This document shows, one piece after another, positions 37,325 to 46,180 of a stretch of 64,000 nucleotides of DNA; the first letter of the stretch is position 1; each line of letters starts with the position of its first letter. The notes below the pieces were generated by a model. The model ran no database searches and was not told the DNA's origin. It was given only the letters and a program-made list of their open reading frames with translations. Both the position numbers and the translations under genes were made by a program. The stretch is from Pseudalkalibacillus sp052246725 (GTDB taxonomy: Bacteria; Bacillota; Bacilli; Bacillales; Fictibacillaceae). Location of the stretch: assembly GCA_052246725.1 (NCBI GenBank), contig JBQQCL010000007.1; one strand, 5' to 3'.

Positions 37325-38146
37325 ATGAAAAAGAAAGAGCGGCTTGATGTCATTCTCGTCGATCGAGGATTGATTGAGACGAGAGAAAAAGCCAAAAGGG
37401 CAATCATGGCTGGACTTGTGTATTCTGAACAGGAACGAATGGACAAGCCTGGTCAAAAGGTAGATACATCCATCCCGATCGAACTGAAAGGGAATCCAAT
37501 TCCTTATGTAAGTCGTGGCGGATTGAAATTGGAAAAAGCATTGCAAACCTTTGATTTTGATGTGAAGGACAAAATCATGATCGATATCGGATCTTCGACA
37601 GGTGGATTTACAGACTGTGCTCTACAGAATGGTGCAAAGTTTGTGTATGCAGTTGATGTCGGATACAATCAATTAGCCTGGAAGCTTAGGAATGATGATC
37701 GTGTCAGGGTAATGGAGCGGACGAATTTCAGGTACTCAAAACCTGAGGATTTCGAAAATGGTCTGCCACATGTCGCTACGATTGATGTTTCATTCATATC
37801 CTTAAAGCTTATCCTTCCTGTATTGAAAGAAATTCTTGTCCATCGTGGACAGGTGGTCGCACTTGTCAAACCTCAATTCGAAGCAGGGCGAGAGGAAGTA
37901 GGCAAAAAAGGGATCGTACGGGATCGGAAAATACATCAGACAGTAGTTGACCGGATGATCAAGTTCAGTCACGAAAGCGGCTACCATGTGCTAGATTGCA
38001 CATATTCTCCAATTCGTGGCGGCGAAGGGAACATCGAATTCTTGCTGTACCTGGAAAAACCTGCACATGACGAGTCGCCAGTCCTCAAATGGACAGGTCA
38101 TACGGAAAAAGTCGTTGAAGAAGCACATGCTTCCAAAGCAGTTTAA
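37325..38146 (+). CDS. yqxC: TlyA-type 2'-O-methyltransferase / hemolysin-like YqxC
   Basis: 273 residues: an S4 RNA-binding domain (about 3-62, RLDVILVDRGLIETREKAKRAIMAG) joined to an FtsJ-like methyltransferase (IDIGSSTGGFTDCALQNGAKFVYAVDVG). TlyA proteins methylate the 2'-OH of rRNA cytidines in ribosomal subunits. The start could be ATG 37325 or TTG 37319, both in frame behind AAAGGG. Position between dxs and argR is conserved in Bacillus. Confidence 0.93.
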   Translation: MKKKERLDVILVDRGLIETREKAKRAIMAGLVYSEQERMDKPGQKVDTSIPIELKGNPIPYVSRGGLKLEKALQTFDFDVKDKIMIDIGSSTGGFTDCALQNGAKFVYAVDVGYNQLAWKLRNDDRVRVMERTNFRYSKPEDFENGLPHVATIDVSFISLKLILPVLKEILVHRGQVVALVKPQFEAGREEVGKKGIVRDRKIHQTVVDRMIKFSHESGYHVLDCTYSPIRGGEGNIEFLLYLEKPAHDESPVLKWTGHTEKVVEEAHASKAV

Positions 38147-38149
38147 AGT

Positions 38150-38206
38150 AAAGAGCTGACAAACATTAATGAAAGTTGATGTGGATTCAGCTCTTTTTTG
38201 TTTCAT
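38150..38206 (+). terminator. Terminator of the dxs-yqxC operon
   Basis: AAAGAGCTGA / TCAGCTCTTT stem with an internal part-paired loop, then TTTTGTTTC. Confidence 0.8.
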
Positions 38207-38225
38207 TTTTTATGACAGCACCATT

Positions 38226-38372
38226 CTTACGGACAGGAGAGCCGTTATTTACGACAAAATCAGTTGATTTATACTGTTTATCTTAGAATAAGAGCTCTGG
38301 TGTCCGCTATTTTCTAAAAGAGGTGGTGTTAAGACAAAATAAGGTCTCCTGTGTCCGTTAAGTTTTATAAGC
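38226..38372 (+). repeat. CGGACA-type inverted repeats
   Basis: TTACGGACAGGAGAGCCGTTA (38229 onward) recurs in inverted form as AAGGTCTCCTGTGTCCGTTAA (about 38343-38366), with a third related unit AAGAGCTCTGGTGTCCGCTATTTT (about 38290). The motif CGGACA followed by AGGAGA or CCAGAG is seen nowhere else in this window. No gene is present between 38206 and 38656. Confidence 0.65.
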
Positions 38373-38596
38373 GGTGATATCGTAATGTCCCTCTCTAGCT
38401 CTATCATCAGGATGACCTGAATATTGGGAGTGAAAGTCGCAAAAAATGCTTTTTTACCAAAGAGAACTGAAAAATGTTAACTTGGTTGAAAGCCTCAAAA
38501 TAAAGTGTGCTTGCGAATGTTTATTTTAGGGGTTTTTATTCTACATATGGAAAAACTATTTACCAGATATGTGTGAAAGTTTTTATTTCACTTTTC

Positions 38597-38621
38597 GTTT
38601 GAAGAAGACCCCAAAGGGTAT
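38597..38621 (+). promoter_or_regulatory. Sigma-B-like promoter of the MurE paralogue
   Basis: GTTTGA (38597-38602), 13 nt, GGGTAT (38616-38621) fits the general stress consensus GTTTAA-N12-14-GGGTAT. The AAGGAG ribosome site of the next gene is about 20 nt further on. Inferred from consensus only. Confidence 0.55.
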
Positions 38622-38656
38622 ACAAAGCCAAAAGTTGTTAAGGAGCAAAAAGCCTG

Positions 38657-40111
38657 ATGGATTTACAGTATTTAGTTCAAGACATAGTTGATGAAGATTT
38701 TTATGAACGCCTGCCTTCTACTCAAATAAAAAAGGTAACCGATACTTCCCTGAATGTTGAAGACGGGTTTTTATTTGTTGCGATCAAAGGTGAAAAAACA
38801 GATGGTCATTCGTTTATTCACGATGCCATTAATAAAGGGGCAGCAGCCATTATCGGGGAAGAAGATATTATTGGTCTGCCTGTCCCTTATATAAAAGTGG
38901 AGAATAGCAGGAAAGCGCTTGGGGCAATTTCTAAAAGGTTCTACCAGGATCCTTCAAAAGATAAGACCGTGATTGGAATCACTGGTACAAACGGCAAAAC
39001 AACAACAAGTTATCTTTTAAAACATCTTTTAGAATCAAATGGGATTTCCTGCAGTTTATTCGGCACAATAAAAAATATTATAAATGGGATAGAAAGCGAT
39101 ACATGTAATACAACACCAAGTATACTGAAACTCAATGAATTACTTCACCAGAGTAATGATCAAGTTGTGATTCTCGAAGTTTCTTCCCACGGTTTATCAC
39201 AACATCGATTAGAAGGGATCGAATTCGATTATAGTCTTTTTACAAATTTATCACACGATCATTTAAATTATCATGGTACGATGGAGCGTTATTTCAAAAC
39301 AAAATCCAAGCTCTTCTATAAGATGAAAGAAGATGGCCTCGCAATTATCAATACTGATGATTCTTGGGGAAGTAAGCTTGTGGATGAATTACGTAAAAAC
39401 GAAGTAGATGTCTATACAATTGGACAGTCAAAAAATGCGGACCTTTACATCGAAGGGATCAACAGTTCGACTTTGAAAGTATGTGAAAATGGGACAAGTT
39501 TCGAGATTGATTTCAATATGCCTGGTCTCCACAACCTTTATAATGCAAGCATGGCGTATGCAGCAGCTCTACAATTCAATATAAAAAAGGAAAATATCTT
39601 ATTTGCACTATTAACATTTGAAGGAGTACCCGGACGGTTCAACATCTATAAACACCAAAACGATGCTACCGTTGTCATCGATTATGCTCATACAGCGAAT
39701 GCAATCTTGCATTGTTTAAGGGCTGCGAAAGACTATGGAGCAGAGAAAATCATCCATGTTTTTGGTTTTCGTGGAGGTGCGGATACAGATAAAAGGGTTG
39801 ATATGCTTCAAATCTCTTCTGAAAACAGCGACCAATTCATATTGACCTTGGATGATTTGAATGATGTGTCTGAAGATGAAATGATCAATACGCTTGAAAA
39901 ATTAAATGAAACAGTTGGAAGCAGGAAAGGGATCATTATTCCAGACAGGACGGAAGCGATCAAACATGCGCTTGAAGTCACTGGAGCCCGTGACTGGGTA
40001 GTGATTACTGGAAAAGGACATGAAACCTATCAACAAACATATTCCATACCAACTGAATCGGACTTGGAGACAATTGAGTTTTTGATCAACCAATCCGTCG
40101 ATCTAAAGTGA
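38657..40111 (+). CDS. Mur ligase family protein, MurE paralogue
   Basis: 484 residues with the three Mur ligase domains: N-terminal nucleotide-sugar domain (about 1-95), ATPase domain with P-loop GITGTNGKTTTSYLL (about 111-125), and a C-terminal domain with HVFGFRGGADTDKR. The folds match MurE, which adds the third amino acid to UDP-MurNAc-dipeptide. The diaminopimelate-recognition motif DNPR is replaced by DDLN in LTLDDLNDVSEDE, so a different amino acid or a non-standard acceptor is likely. It is a solitary insertion between yqxC and argR, not in a dcw cluster, and is probably not the housekeeping MurE. AAGGAG precedes the ATG. Confidence 0.85.
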   Translation: MDLQYLVQDIVDEDFYERLPSTQIKKVTDTSLNVEDGFLFVAIKGEKTDGHSFIHDAINKGAAAIIGEEDIIGLPVPYIKVENSRKALGAISKRFYQDPSKDKTVIGITGTNGKTTTSYLLKHLLESNGISCSLFGTIKNIINGIESDTCNTTPSILKLNELLHQSNDQVVILEVSSHGLSQHRLEGIEFDYSLFTNLSHDHLNYHGTMERYFKTKSKLFYKMKEDGLAIINTDDSWGSKLVDELRKNEVDVYTIGQSKNADLYIEGINSSTLKVCENGTSFEIDFNMPGLHNLYNASMAYAAALQFNIKKENILFALLTFEGVPGRFNIYKHQNDATVVIDYAHTANAILHCLRAAKDYGAEKIIHVFGFRGGADTDKRVDMLQISSENSDQFILTLDDLNDVSEDEMINTLEKLNETVGSRKGIIIPDRTEAIKHALEVTGARDWVVITGKGHETYQQTYSIPTESDLETIEFLINQSVDLK

Positions 40112-40125
40112 GAGGGGATGACCTG

Positions 40126-40208
40126 AAAATGAGTTTATGCTCTTCAACATCAGTGGTTATTGGATGTTGTACAGCAAAAATACTCATTTTGGTCGCCCTT
40201 TTTTTATT
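40126..40208 (+). terminator. Possible terminator of the MurE paralogue, overlapping a candidate small ORF
   Basis: AAAATGAGT (40126-40134) can pair with ACTCATTTT about 50 nt later, followed by GGTCGCCCTTTTTTTATTT. The stem has a long loop, so efficiency is uncertain. Confidence 0.45.
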
Positions 40209-40251
40209 TACGCTCTTTTCTAAAAGATTGTTGCTTTTGAGTCATATTTAA
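40129..40251 (+). CDS. Candidate 40-residue hydrophobic peptide
   Basis: ATG 40129 behind GAGAGGGG opens a 40-codon frame (begins MSLCSSTSVVIGCC) with one strong membrane segment, ILILVALFLFTLF. The last part runs into the edge of a repeat element. It could be a real small membrane protein cotranscribed with the MurE paralogue or chance coding in a terminator region. No family is recognised. Confidence 0.25.
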   Translation: MSLCSSTSVVIGCCTAKILILVALFLFTLFSKRLLLLSHI

Positions 40252-40525
40252 AAACTCACCTTGTGCAACTTGATTGGAGAGCAAGGCAAGTGACCCCTGC
40301 AGGATAGCGGGACAGGTGAGACCATTCAATGTCGCTAGGCGACGAGTGGGTTCACCGCAAGCCCCGCGGAAAGCGAGCATCCTGGAGCGGAAATCAACGA
40401 CTTTTAAAGAAAACTTGGCGAGACCAAGCCTTTTGTAGGTCGAGCCTTAGTTGCCCTTATACTGAAGAAAGTATTTTATACTTTCTTTAAGTGCAAGAGC
40501 AACAAAGTTTGCGAAAACAGCCTTT
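40215..40525 (-). repeat. Composite GC-rich plus AT-rich repeat, inverted orientation
   Basis: This is the reverse complement of the arrangement at 27295 and 15340. The GC-rich part (about 40258-40402) has CCCCGCGGAAAGCGAGCATCC; the AT-rich part spans 40404-40490 and ends CTTTCTTTAA. The edge TTTTGAGTCATATTTAAAAACTC matches sequence at 15750 and 44720. No gene lies in 40252-40687. Confidence 0.8.
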
Positions 40526-40687
40526 ATTTAAGGCTTTTTTTAAAGAATGATGTTGATTTCCAAATTCACTACCTTTCCGCGGGCGATCCAACACTTGGTT
40601 CAACCTGTGCTAAGGCTTGTTGTTTCTATGCAGATTTGGAAAAGTATATAATTTGAACGTTACGGGTACAACACAATATACAGCAAT

Positions 40688-40738
40688 ATTCATGTTTATT
40701 CATAAAAGATGTACAATTTTCCCTTCTTCATATATGAT
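40688..40738 (+). promoter_or_regulatory. ARG box and promoter of argR
   Basis: ATTCATGTTTATTCATA (40688-40704), read on the other strand as TATGAATAAACATGAAT, resembles the ARG box core of Bacillus ArgR/AhrC. It is followed by TGTACA (40710-40715), 17 nt and TATGAT (40733-40738). Autoregulation of argR is therefore likely. Confidence 0.6.
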
Positions 40739-40778
40739 AAGCATATACATGTGTGTATAAATTTGTGGAGTGATTCAG

Positions 40779-41228
40779 ATGAATAAAGGACAAAGACATA
40801 TAAAAATCAGAGAAATAATTACGAATTTCGATATCGATACACAAGATGAACTTGTAGAGAGATTGAAGAATGCAGGTTTTAATGTGACACAAGCTACAGT
40901 GTCACGCGACATTAAAGAATTACATCTTGTGAAAGTTCCTATGCAGGATGGACGGTATAAATACAGTCTGCCTGCTGACCAGCGGTTCAACCCGTTACAA
41001 AAATTGAAAAGGACCTTGACGGATAGCTTCATCAATATCGATCATACCGATCATCTCATCGTCATGAAAACTTTACCCGGTAATGCGAATGCAGTAGGTG
41101 CACTTATCGATAATCTTGACTGGGAAGAAATCATGGGTACGATCTGTGGTGACGATACGATATTGATCATTTGTCGATCTCCTCAGGACAGCCCTGAAAT
41201 TACACGCCAGTTTTTAGATATGTTGTAA
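40779..41228 (+). CDS. argR: Arginine repressor ArgR/AhrC
   Basis: 149 residues, same length as B. subtilis AhrC. The N-terminal winged helix (IREIITNFDIDTQDELVERLKNAGFNVTQATVSRDIKEL) binds ARG boxes. The C-terminal domain with GNANAVGALIDNLDWEEIMGTICGDDTILIICR forms the arginine-binding hexamer. ATG 40779 is 8 nt after GTGGAG. Followed by recN after 19 nt, a conserved pairing. Confidence 0.97.
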   Translation: MNKGQRHIKIREIITNFDIDTQDELVERLKNAGFNVTQATVSRDIKELHLVKVPMQDGRYKYSLPADQRFNPLQKLKRTLTDSFINIDHTDHLIVMKTLPGNANAVGALIDNLDWEEIMGTICGDDTILIICRSPQDSPEITRQFLDML

Positions 41229-41247
41229 TGTTAGGAGGAGGGGAAAC

Positions 41248-42975
41248 ATGCTTACTGAAATTTCGATAAGGAATTTTGCGATCATTGAAGAAGTAACTGT
41301 GCCGTTTGAAGACGGTTTGACCGTTTTGACGGGGGAAACAGGTGCTGGGAAATCCATCATTATTGATGCAATCGGTCTCTTGATTGGCGGGCGCGGTTCA
41401 TCTGAGTATGTTCGGCATGGAACGGATCGTGCAGAGATTGAAGGACTTTTTTATATTCGGGAAGATCATCCTGTAATTAATAAAGCGCTTGAGCTTGGAA
41501 TTGATGTAGCTGATGGGATGATCGTCCTTAAACGAGATATGACTAGTTCCGGTAAGAGTATTTGCCGTGTGAACGGTAAACTGGTGACCTTAGCGATTCT
41601 TCGTGAAATTGGCCAATCACTCATTGATATCCACGGTCAACACGAACACCAATTTTTAATGCAAAGTGATAAACATTTAACTCTGTTGGACCAGTATCAT
41701 TCGGCTGAATTGAAGCGAACTCTAAACGAATATCAACAGTTGTACAAGCGATACATAGATGTGCAGAAACAATTGATGCAATTGACAGAAAATGAGCAGG
41801 AAATGGCTCACCGGATCGATTTGATCCAATATCAGCTTGATGAGATTGATCAAGCAAAACTGCAGCCAAATGAAGATGAAGAATTACAAGAGGAAAAACA
41901 AAGATTAAGCAACTTCGAACGGCTGTACCAATCTGTAAACGATGCTTATCAGGCTCTATACGGTGAACAAAAAGGCATTGATGTTTTAGGTCTTGCATTG
42001 AGCCATCTTGAAGATGTTTCAGAGTACGATTCTGAATTAAAGCCGATTCAAGAAGCTGTGACGAATGCTTATTATGCTCTGGAGGATTCAGCACATCAGC
42101 TTCGGAATTATGTTGATACAATGGAATTCGATCCTGGCAGACTTGAGGTCATTGAAGAACGTCTGCATGAAATCAATACATTGAAACGGAAATATGGGAA
42201 CTCAGTCGAAGAAATTTTGGAATTTAGTTCACGTATTGAAGAAGAACTTGATACCTTCACCAATAAGGATGATCGTATTAAAGTTTTGAAAGAAGAAATG
42301 AACGAAATCGGAAAAGATTTATACTTAGAAGCGAAACAATTGTCCATACTAAGAAAAAAGATTGCAGAGAAGTTGGAGAAGAAAATTCATCAACAACTGA
42401 AAGACCTCTATATGGAAAAAACGACGTTCAAGGTTTCCTTTAAGCCGACAACTAGCACTTCAACTATCACTAGCGAGATCGATGGAAAGGCTGTACACTT
42501 TACGAAAAATGGAATGGATGATGTCGAATTCCTTATTTCCACTAACCCAGGTGAACCTTTGAAGCCTCTTGCGAAAATTGCATCTGGCGGTGAGTTATCC
42601 AGGATCATCCTGGCTTTGAAAGCGATATTCTCAAATCAACAGGAAGTTGCGTCCATCATTTTTGATGAGGTTGATACTGGAGTGAGCGGAAGAGTCGCAC
42701 AAGCGATTGCTGAAAAAATCCAAAAACTGTCCGCAGGCTCACAGGTTCTATGTATAACACACCTGCCACAGGTTGCTGCAATGGCAGACCGCCATCTTTA
42801 TATTGAAAAAAACATCAAAAAGGATCGGACATTGACCATCGTAAAACCACTGTCGTTTGATGAAAAAGTAAAAGAAATCGCCAGGATGATTTCGGGAGTC
42901 GAAGTAACGGATTTGACCAAGCGTCATGCAAAGGAAATGATTCAGTATGCAGACGATGCAAAAATCAGTTCATGA
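41248..42975 (+). CDS. recN: DNA repair protein RecN
   Basis: A 575-residue SMC-like ATPase acting early in double-strand break repair. Walker A GETGAGKS (29-36), a coiled-coil region in the middle (about 155-370), then signature ASGGELSRIILALKAIF and Walker B IIFDEVDTGVSG. It follows argR in the same operon. Terminates at a hairpin beyond 42975. Confidence 0.97.
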   Translation: MLTEISIRNFAIIEEVTVPFEDGLTVLTGETGAGKSIIIDAIGLLIGGRGSSEYVRHGTDRAEIEGLFYIREDHPVINKALELGIDVADGMIVLKRDMTSSGKSICRVNGKLVTLAILREIGQSLIDIHGQHEHQFLMQSDKHLTLLDQYHSAELKRTLNEYQQLYKRYIDVQKQLMQLTENEQEMAHRIDLIQYQLDEIDQAKLQPNEDEELQEEKQRLSNFERLYQSVNDAYQALYGEQKGIDVLGLALSHLEDVSEYDSELKPIQEAVTNAYYALEDSAHQLRNYVDTMEFDPGRLEVIEERLHEINTLKRKYGNSVEEILEFSSRIEEELDTFTNKDDRIKVLKEEMNEIGKDLYLEAKQLSILRKKIAEKLEKKIHQQLKDLYMEKTTFKVSFKPTTSTSTITSEIDGKAVHFTKNGMDDVEFLISTNPGEPLKPLAKIASGGELSRIILALKAIFSNQQEVASIIFDEVDTGVSGRVAQAIAEKIQKLSAGSQVLCITHLPQVAAMADRHLYIEKNIKKDRTLTIVKPLSFDEKVKEIARMISGVEVTDLTKRHAKEMIQYADDAKISS

Positions 42976-43010
42976 AAAGCTATCCATTTAAGGGTAGCTT
43001 TTTCTTATAC
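42976..43010 (+). terminator. Terminator of argR-recN
   Basis: AAAAGCTATCC / GGGTAGCTTTTT stem around ATTTAA, then TCTT. Confidence 0.8.
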
Positions 43011-43095
43011 GAATAGTTATAGAAACACTCTCTAAAGGTCAAATTATAAATGCAACCAAAAAAGTTGTAGGGTAAGGAATGAGGAGAGTGACTGA

Positions 43096-44409
43096 ATGAA
43101 AAGAATTAAAATCAGACAAATAATCGGCATTCTTCTCCTTGGGTTCCTGATAAGCTTGGGTTTTATAAAGCCGATTCAGGACTATCTCAGTGTCCCAACT
43201 GATATAACCGTATTCCAGGGAGAGAGATTAACGATAGATCAGAATCATTCAAATGCTACGGTTCATTCGTCAGATGAGAATGAATCGATTTTGTCGCTTG
43301 GAAGTGTTAAAAACAACCCTCACTCCTTTTCCATCGAGGCGAATGAAGATGGCGATGCTGAAGTTACCATGCAGGTTTCGAATATACCTGTCAAAAAGGT
43401 AAATGTGAAGGTGCTTCCTGAATTCAAGATCATTCCTGGCGGTCAGAATATAGGAGTGCGTTTAAATACGGTAGGTGTACTGGTTGTAGGCCATCATTTA
43501 ATCGACACTTCTAATGGAGATGTTTCACCTGGTGAAAAAGCTGGAATACAGGTCGGAGATATGATAACAGCAATCAACGGGAAATCCATTCAAAAATTAA
43601 GTGATGTAGGACCTTTTGTGAAAAGAAGTGGAGAGTCCGGACAATCACTTGACCTCACCATCAAAAGGAATGAACAGACACTTCAAAAGAAATTAACGCC
43701 AGTGAAAGATGCCTCTGATGCAAGCTATAGAATTGGGCTATACATTCGTGACTCAGCGGCTGGCGTAGGAACAATGACGTTTTATCATCCGGATAGCGGT
43801 AAGTATGGTGCTCTTGGACATGTCATTTCAGATATGGATACGAAAAAACCGATTGTCGTCAATGATGGACAAATCATCGAATCAACAGTCACTTCCATCG
43901 AGAAAGGCAAAAACGGGAGACCAGGGGAAAAGCTTGCTCGCTTCAATAACGGAGAAAAAATACTCGGTTCAATATATAAAAATACGCAGTATGGTATTTT
44001 TGGAAAACTGAAGAATCCGATTCGTAATGGAATAATGGATAAATCAATGCCGATCAAATTATCCCATGAGGTAAAGGAAGGCCATGCTGAAATCTTGACA
44101 GTCGTGAAGGGTGAGGAAGTGAAAAAGTACGATGTTGAAATCGTAAGTTCAGTTCCTCAGAAATTCCCAGCAACAAAAGGATTAGTCGTTAAAATAACAG
44201 ATCCGGAATTATTAGATGCCACTGGCGGAATTGTGCAGGGAATGAGTGGAAGTCCGATCATCCAGGATGGAAAAATAATTGGAGCGGTAACACATGTATT
44301 TGTAAATGATCCGACTTCAGGGTACGGAGTGCATATCGAATGGATGTTACAAGAAGCCGGAATCAATATTTACCAAGAGAATAGGAATGGCGATAAAGTG
44401 GCGAGTTGA
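43096..44409 (+). CDS. spoIVB: SpoIVB serine peptidase
   Basis: A 437-residue forespore protease secreted into the intermembrane space, where it triggers pro-sigma-K processing. N-terminal membrane anchor (about 9-26), PDZ domain (about 115-200, with GEKAGIQVGDMITAINGK), then an S55 peptidase domain with the nucleophile in GMSGSP. GAGGAGAG precedes the ATG. Order recN-spoIVB-spo0A is conserved in Bacillus. It belongs to the sigma-G/sigma-F program; no clear promoter was recognised. Confidence 0.97.
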   Translation: MKRIKIRQIIGILLLGFLISLGFIKPIQDYLSVPTDITVFQGERLTIDQNHSNATVHSSDENESILSLGSVKNNPHSFSIEANEDGDAEVTMQVSNIPVKKVNVKVLPEFKIIPGGQNIGVRLNTVGVLVVGHHLIDTSNGDVSPGEKAGIQVGDMITAINGKSIQKLSDVGPFVKRSGESGQSLDLTIKRNEQTLQKKLTPVKDASDASYRIGLYIRDSAAGVGTMTFYHPDSGKYGALGHVISDMDTKKPIVVNDGQIIESTVTSIEKGKNGRPGEKLARFNNGEKILGSIYKNTQYGIFGKLKNPIRNGIMDKSMPIKLSHEVKEGHAEILTVVKGEEVKKYDVEIVSSVPQKFPATKGLVVKITDPELLDATGGIVQGMSGSPIIQDGKIIGAVTHVFVNDPTSGYGVHIEWMLQEAGINIYQENRNGDKVAS

Positions 44410-44428
44410 TGACTCGCCTTTTTTTGCT
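44394..44428 (+). terminator. Terminator of spoIVB
   Basis: GGCGAGT / ACTCGCC stem spanning the stop codon, then TTTTTTTGC. Confidence 0.85.
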
Positions 44429-44539
44429 TTATAGAGTGAACCTACCTCTTTTTACTGACTAATCACAAAAAAAACAGTACACATGCTGTCGCTCAAAATA
44501 ACTATGTCTAAAAATTCAAGTCAAAAATCAATGCTGTTT

Positions 44540-44760
44540 GCGCAAACTTTGTTCCTCTTGAAAGGCGTTGATTTCCGCTCCAGGATGCTCGCTTTCCGCG
44601 GGGCGTGCGGTGAGCCCACTCGTCGCCTTGCGACATTGAATGGTCTCACCTGTCCCGCTGATCCCGCAGGAGTCTCGCACCTTCCTCTCCAATCAACTTG
44701 CAAAAGCTGATTTTTTAAAAATAACTCAAAAGCAACAATTTTTTTAGAAAAGAGCCAAAG
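44540..44760 (+). repeat. GC-rich repeat upstream of spo0A
   Basis: 44566-44722 is the cleanest GC-rich copy, with CTCCAGGATGCTCGCTTTCCGCGGGGCG, TGAGCCCACTCGTCGCC, GGTCTCACCTGTCCCGC and GATCCCGCAGGAGTCTCGCACC. It ends with AACTCAAAAGCAACAATTTTTTTAGAAAAGAGCC, as at 15760 and 40215. No AT-rich partner is attached here. 44760-45000 contains no gene. Confidence 0.8.
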
Positions 44761-45029
44761 TCAAATACTTCTTGGATAAGTCTAAAGAATCAAAAATAAG
44801 TCTAATAAATTCCAAAAACGTCTAAAAACGCCATGAAGAAGTTTAAAAACATAAAATGAGGTGGACCGACGAACCGTCAGTCCTTCAGATTGGAATGAAA
44901 TTTACAAAAAGCAGTCTGAAACATGTAAATTCGTCAAATGTGCCGAGCAGATTTCTCCAACATCCATCAAAGTAAAAAAAGCTCTCCATTCTGGTGTTTT
45001 AACTTGTTCTCGGAATAATCTACGGCATC

Positions 45030-45193
45030 TGATATAATAAAATAAAGATAATTCGACAAAGAACACTAAAAAACGTGGTGTCAAATGTGATTTAAGGTCG
45101 AAATTCAAAGAAAAATAGAGCATGATTAAGGATAGAATATTTTTCGATAAAAATTTAAAATTATTAAAGGAAATGCGGTTTGTATGTGGAAAT
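45030..45193 (+). promoter_or_regulatory. spo0A control region: vegetative promoter, 0A box, sigma-H-like promoter
   Basis: An extended -10 TGATATAAT (45030-45038) is a likely sigma-A promoter. A perfect 0A box TTCGACA (45052-45058) lies just downstream, where Spo0A~P binding would repress it. Weaker boxes are TTCGTCA (about 44932) and TTCGATA (about 45143). Further down, AAGGAAAT (45167-45174), 14 nt and GAAAT (45189-45193) resemble a sigma-H promoter. This parallels the Pv/Ps switch of B. subtilis spo0A. Confidence 0.65.
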
Positions 45194-45256
45194 CATACAT
45201 AAGACTTTGAAAGAGAAAAAGGAAAAATGATTTAGTTTATGAGGAGGAACAGCGTA

Positions 45257-46051
45257 GTGCAAAAAATTAAAGTGTGTTTAGCGGATGATAACAGGGAACT
45301 TGTAGGTCTTCTTGATGAATACATTTCTGCACAGGAAGACATGGAAGTGGTTGGTGTAGCGTACAACGGAAAAGAATGTCTTGAATTACTTGAAGATGAA
45401 ACGCCTGACGTATTAGTGCTTGACATCATCATGCCCCATTTAGATGGACTTGCGGTCCTTGAAAATATGCATGATTTGAATTTAAGCACGAAGCCTAATG
45501 TGATCATGCTGACTGCATTCGGACAGGAAGATGTAACTACGAAAGCGGTAGAACTTGGTGCATCCTATTTTATTTTGAAGCCGTTTGATATGGAAAATCT
45601 AACGAATCAAATTCGTCAAATCAGCGGATCTAAAAAGTCATTTATCAAGAACACTTCCACTACAGCTTCCAGATCATTTACGAAAGAATATAAGCCGAAA
45701 AATCTTGATGCAAGCATCACGAGCATCATCCATGAAATCGGAGTGCCTGCCCATATCAAAGGGTATATGTACCTTCGTGAAGCTATTACAATGGTGTATA
45801 ATGACATTGAATTGCTTGGGTCGATCACCAAAGTCCTGTATCCGGATATCGCTAAAAAATTCAATACGACAGCTTCGCGTGTTGAACGTGCCATCCGGCA
45901 TGCGATTGAAGTTGCTTGGAGCCGTGGGAATATCGACTCGATTTCGAATCTCTTCGGTTATACGGTGAGTATGTCCAAAGCGAAACCGACAAACAGTGAA
46001 TTCATTGCAATGGTAGCTGATAAATTACGTATCGAGCATAAAGCTGTATAG
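45257..46051 (+). CDS. spo0A: Sporulation master regulator Spo0A, 3' end supplied by the integrated element
   Basis: A 264-residue response regulator: receiver domain with Asp10, Asp11 and phosphorylated Asp56 (VLDIIMPHLDG), linker, and the DNA-binding effector domain (LDASITSIIHEIGVPAHIKGY, NTTASRVERAIRHAIE). GTG 45257 behind GAGGAGG is the start, as in B. subtilis. The last 43 codons or so lie in a 126-bp repeat that recurs at 61719. Integration replaced the native end (HKAG, readable at attR) with HKAV, so the protein remains full-length and probably active. Confidence 0.97.
   Translation: MQKIKVCLADDNRELVGLLDEYISAQEDMEVVGVAYNGKECLELLEDETPDVLVLDIIMPHLDGLAVLENMHDLNLSTKPNVIMLTAFGQEDVTTKAVELGASYFILKPFDMENLTNQIRQISGSKKSFIKNTSTTASRSFTKEYKPKNLDASITSIIHEIGVPAHIKGYMYLREAITMVYNDIELLGSITKVLYPDIAKKFNTTASRVERAIRHAIEVAWSRGNIDSISNLFGYTVSMSKAKPTNSEFIAMVADKLRIEHKAV
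45921..46046 (+). repeat. attL: spo0A 3'-end repeat
   Basis: The left copy of the 126-bp direct repeat encodes the in-frame C-terminus of the present spo0A. Identity ends at G46046, two codons before the stop. Confidence 0.93.
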
Positions 46052-46180
46052 CGCGGTTTCTGACCGTTTCATACCGCAAACATAGCGATAAACACATGAC
46101 CGTAAACCTATAAACGTTATTTCGTAAGTCTACTAGCGCCCTTATTTATCGGTTGTCCGATTGAGAGGGGCGTTTTATTT

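Noticed and set aside
44902..45123. 73-codon minus-strand frame upstream of spo0A
   Set aside because: It overlaps the spo0A promoter and 0A boxes and has no coding features.
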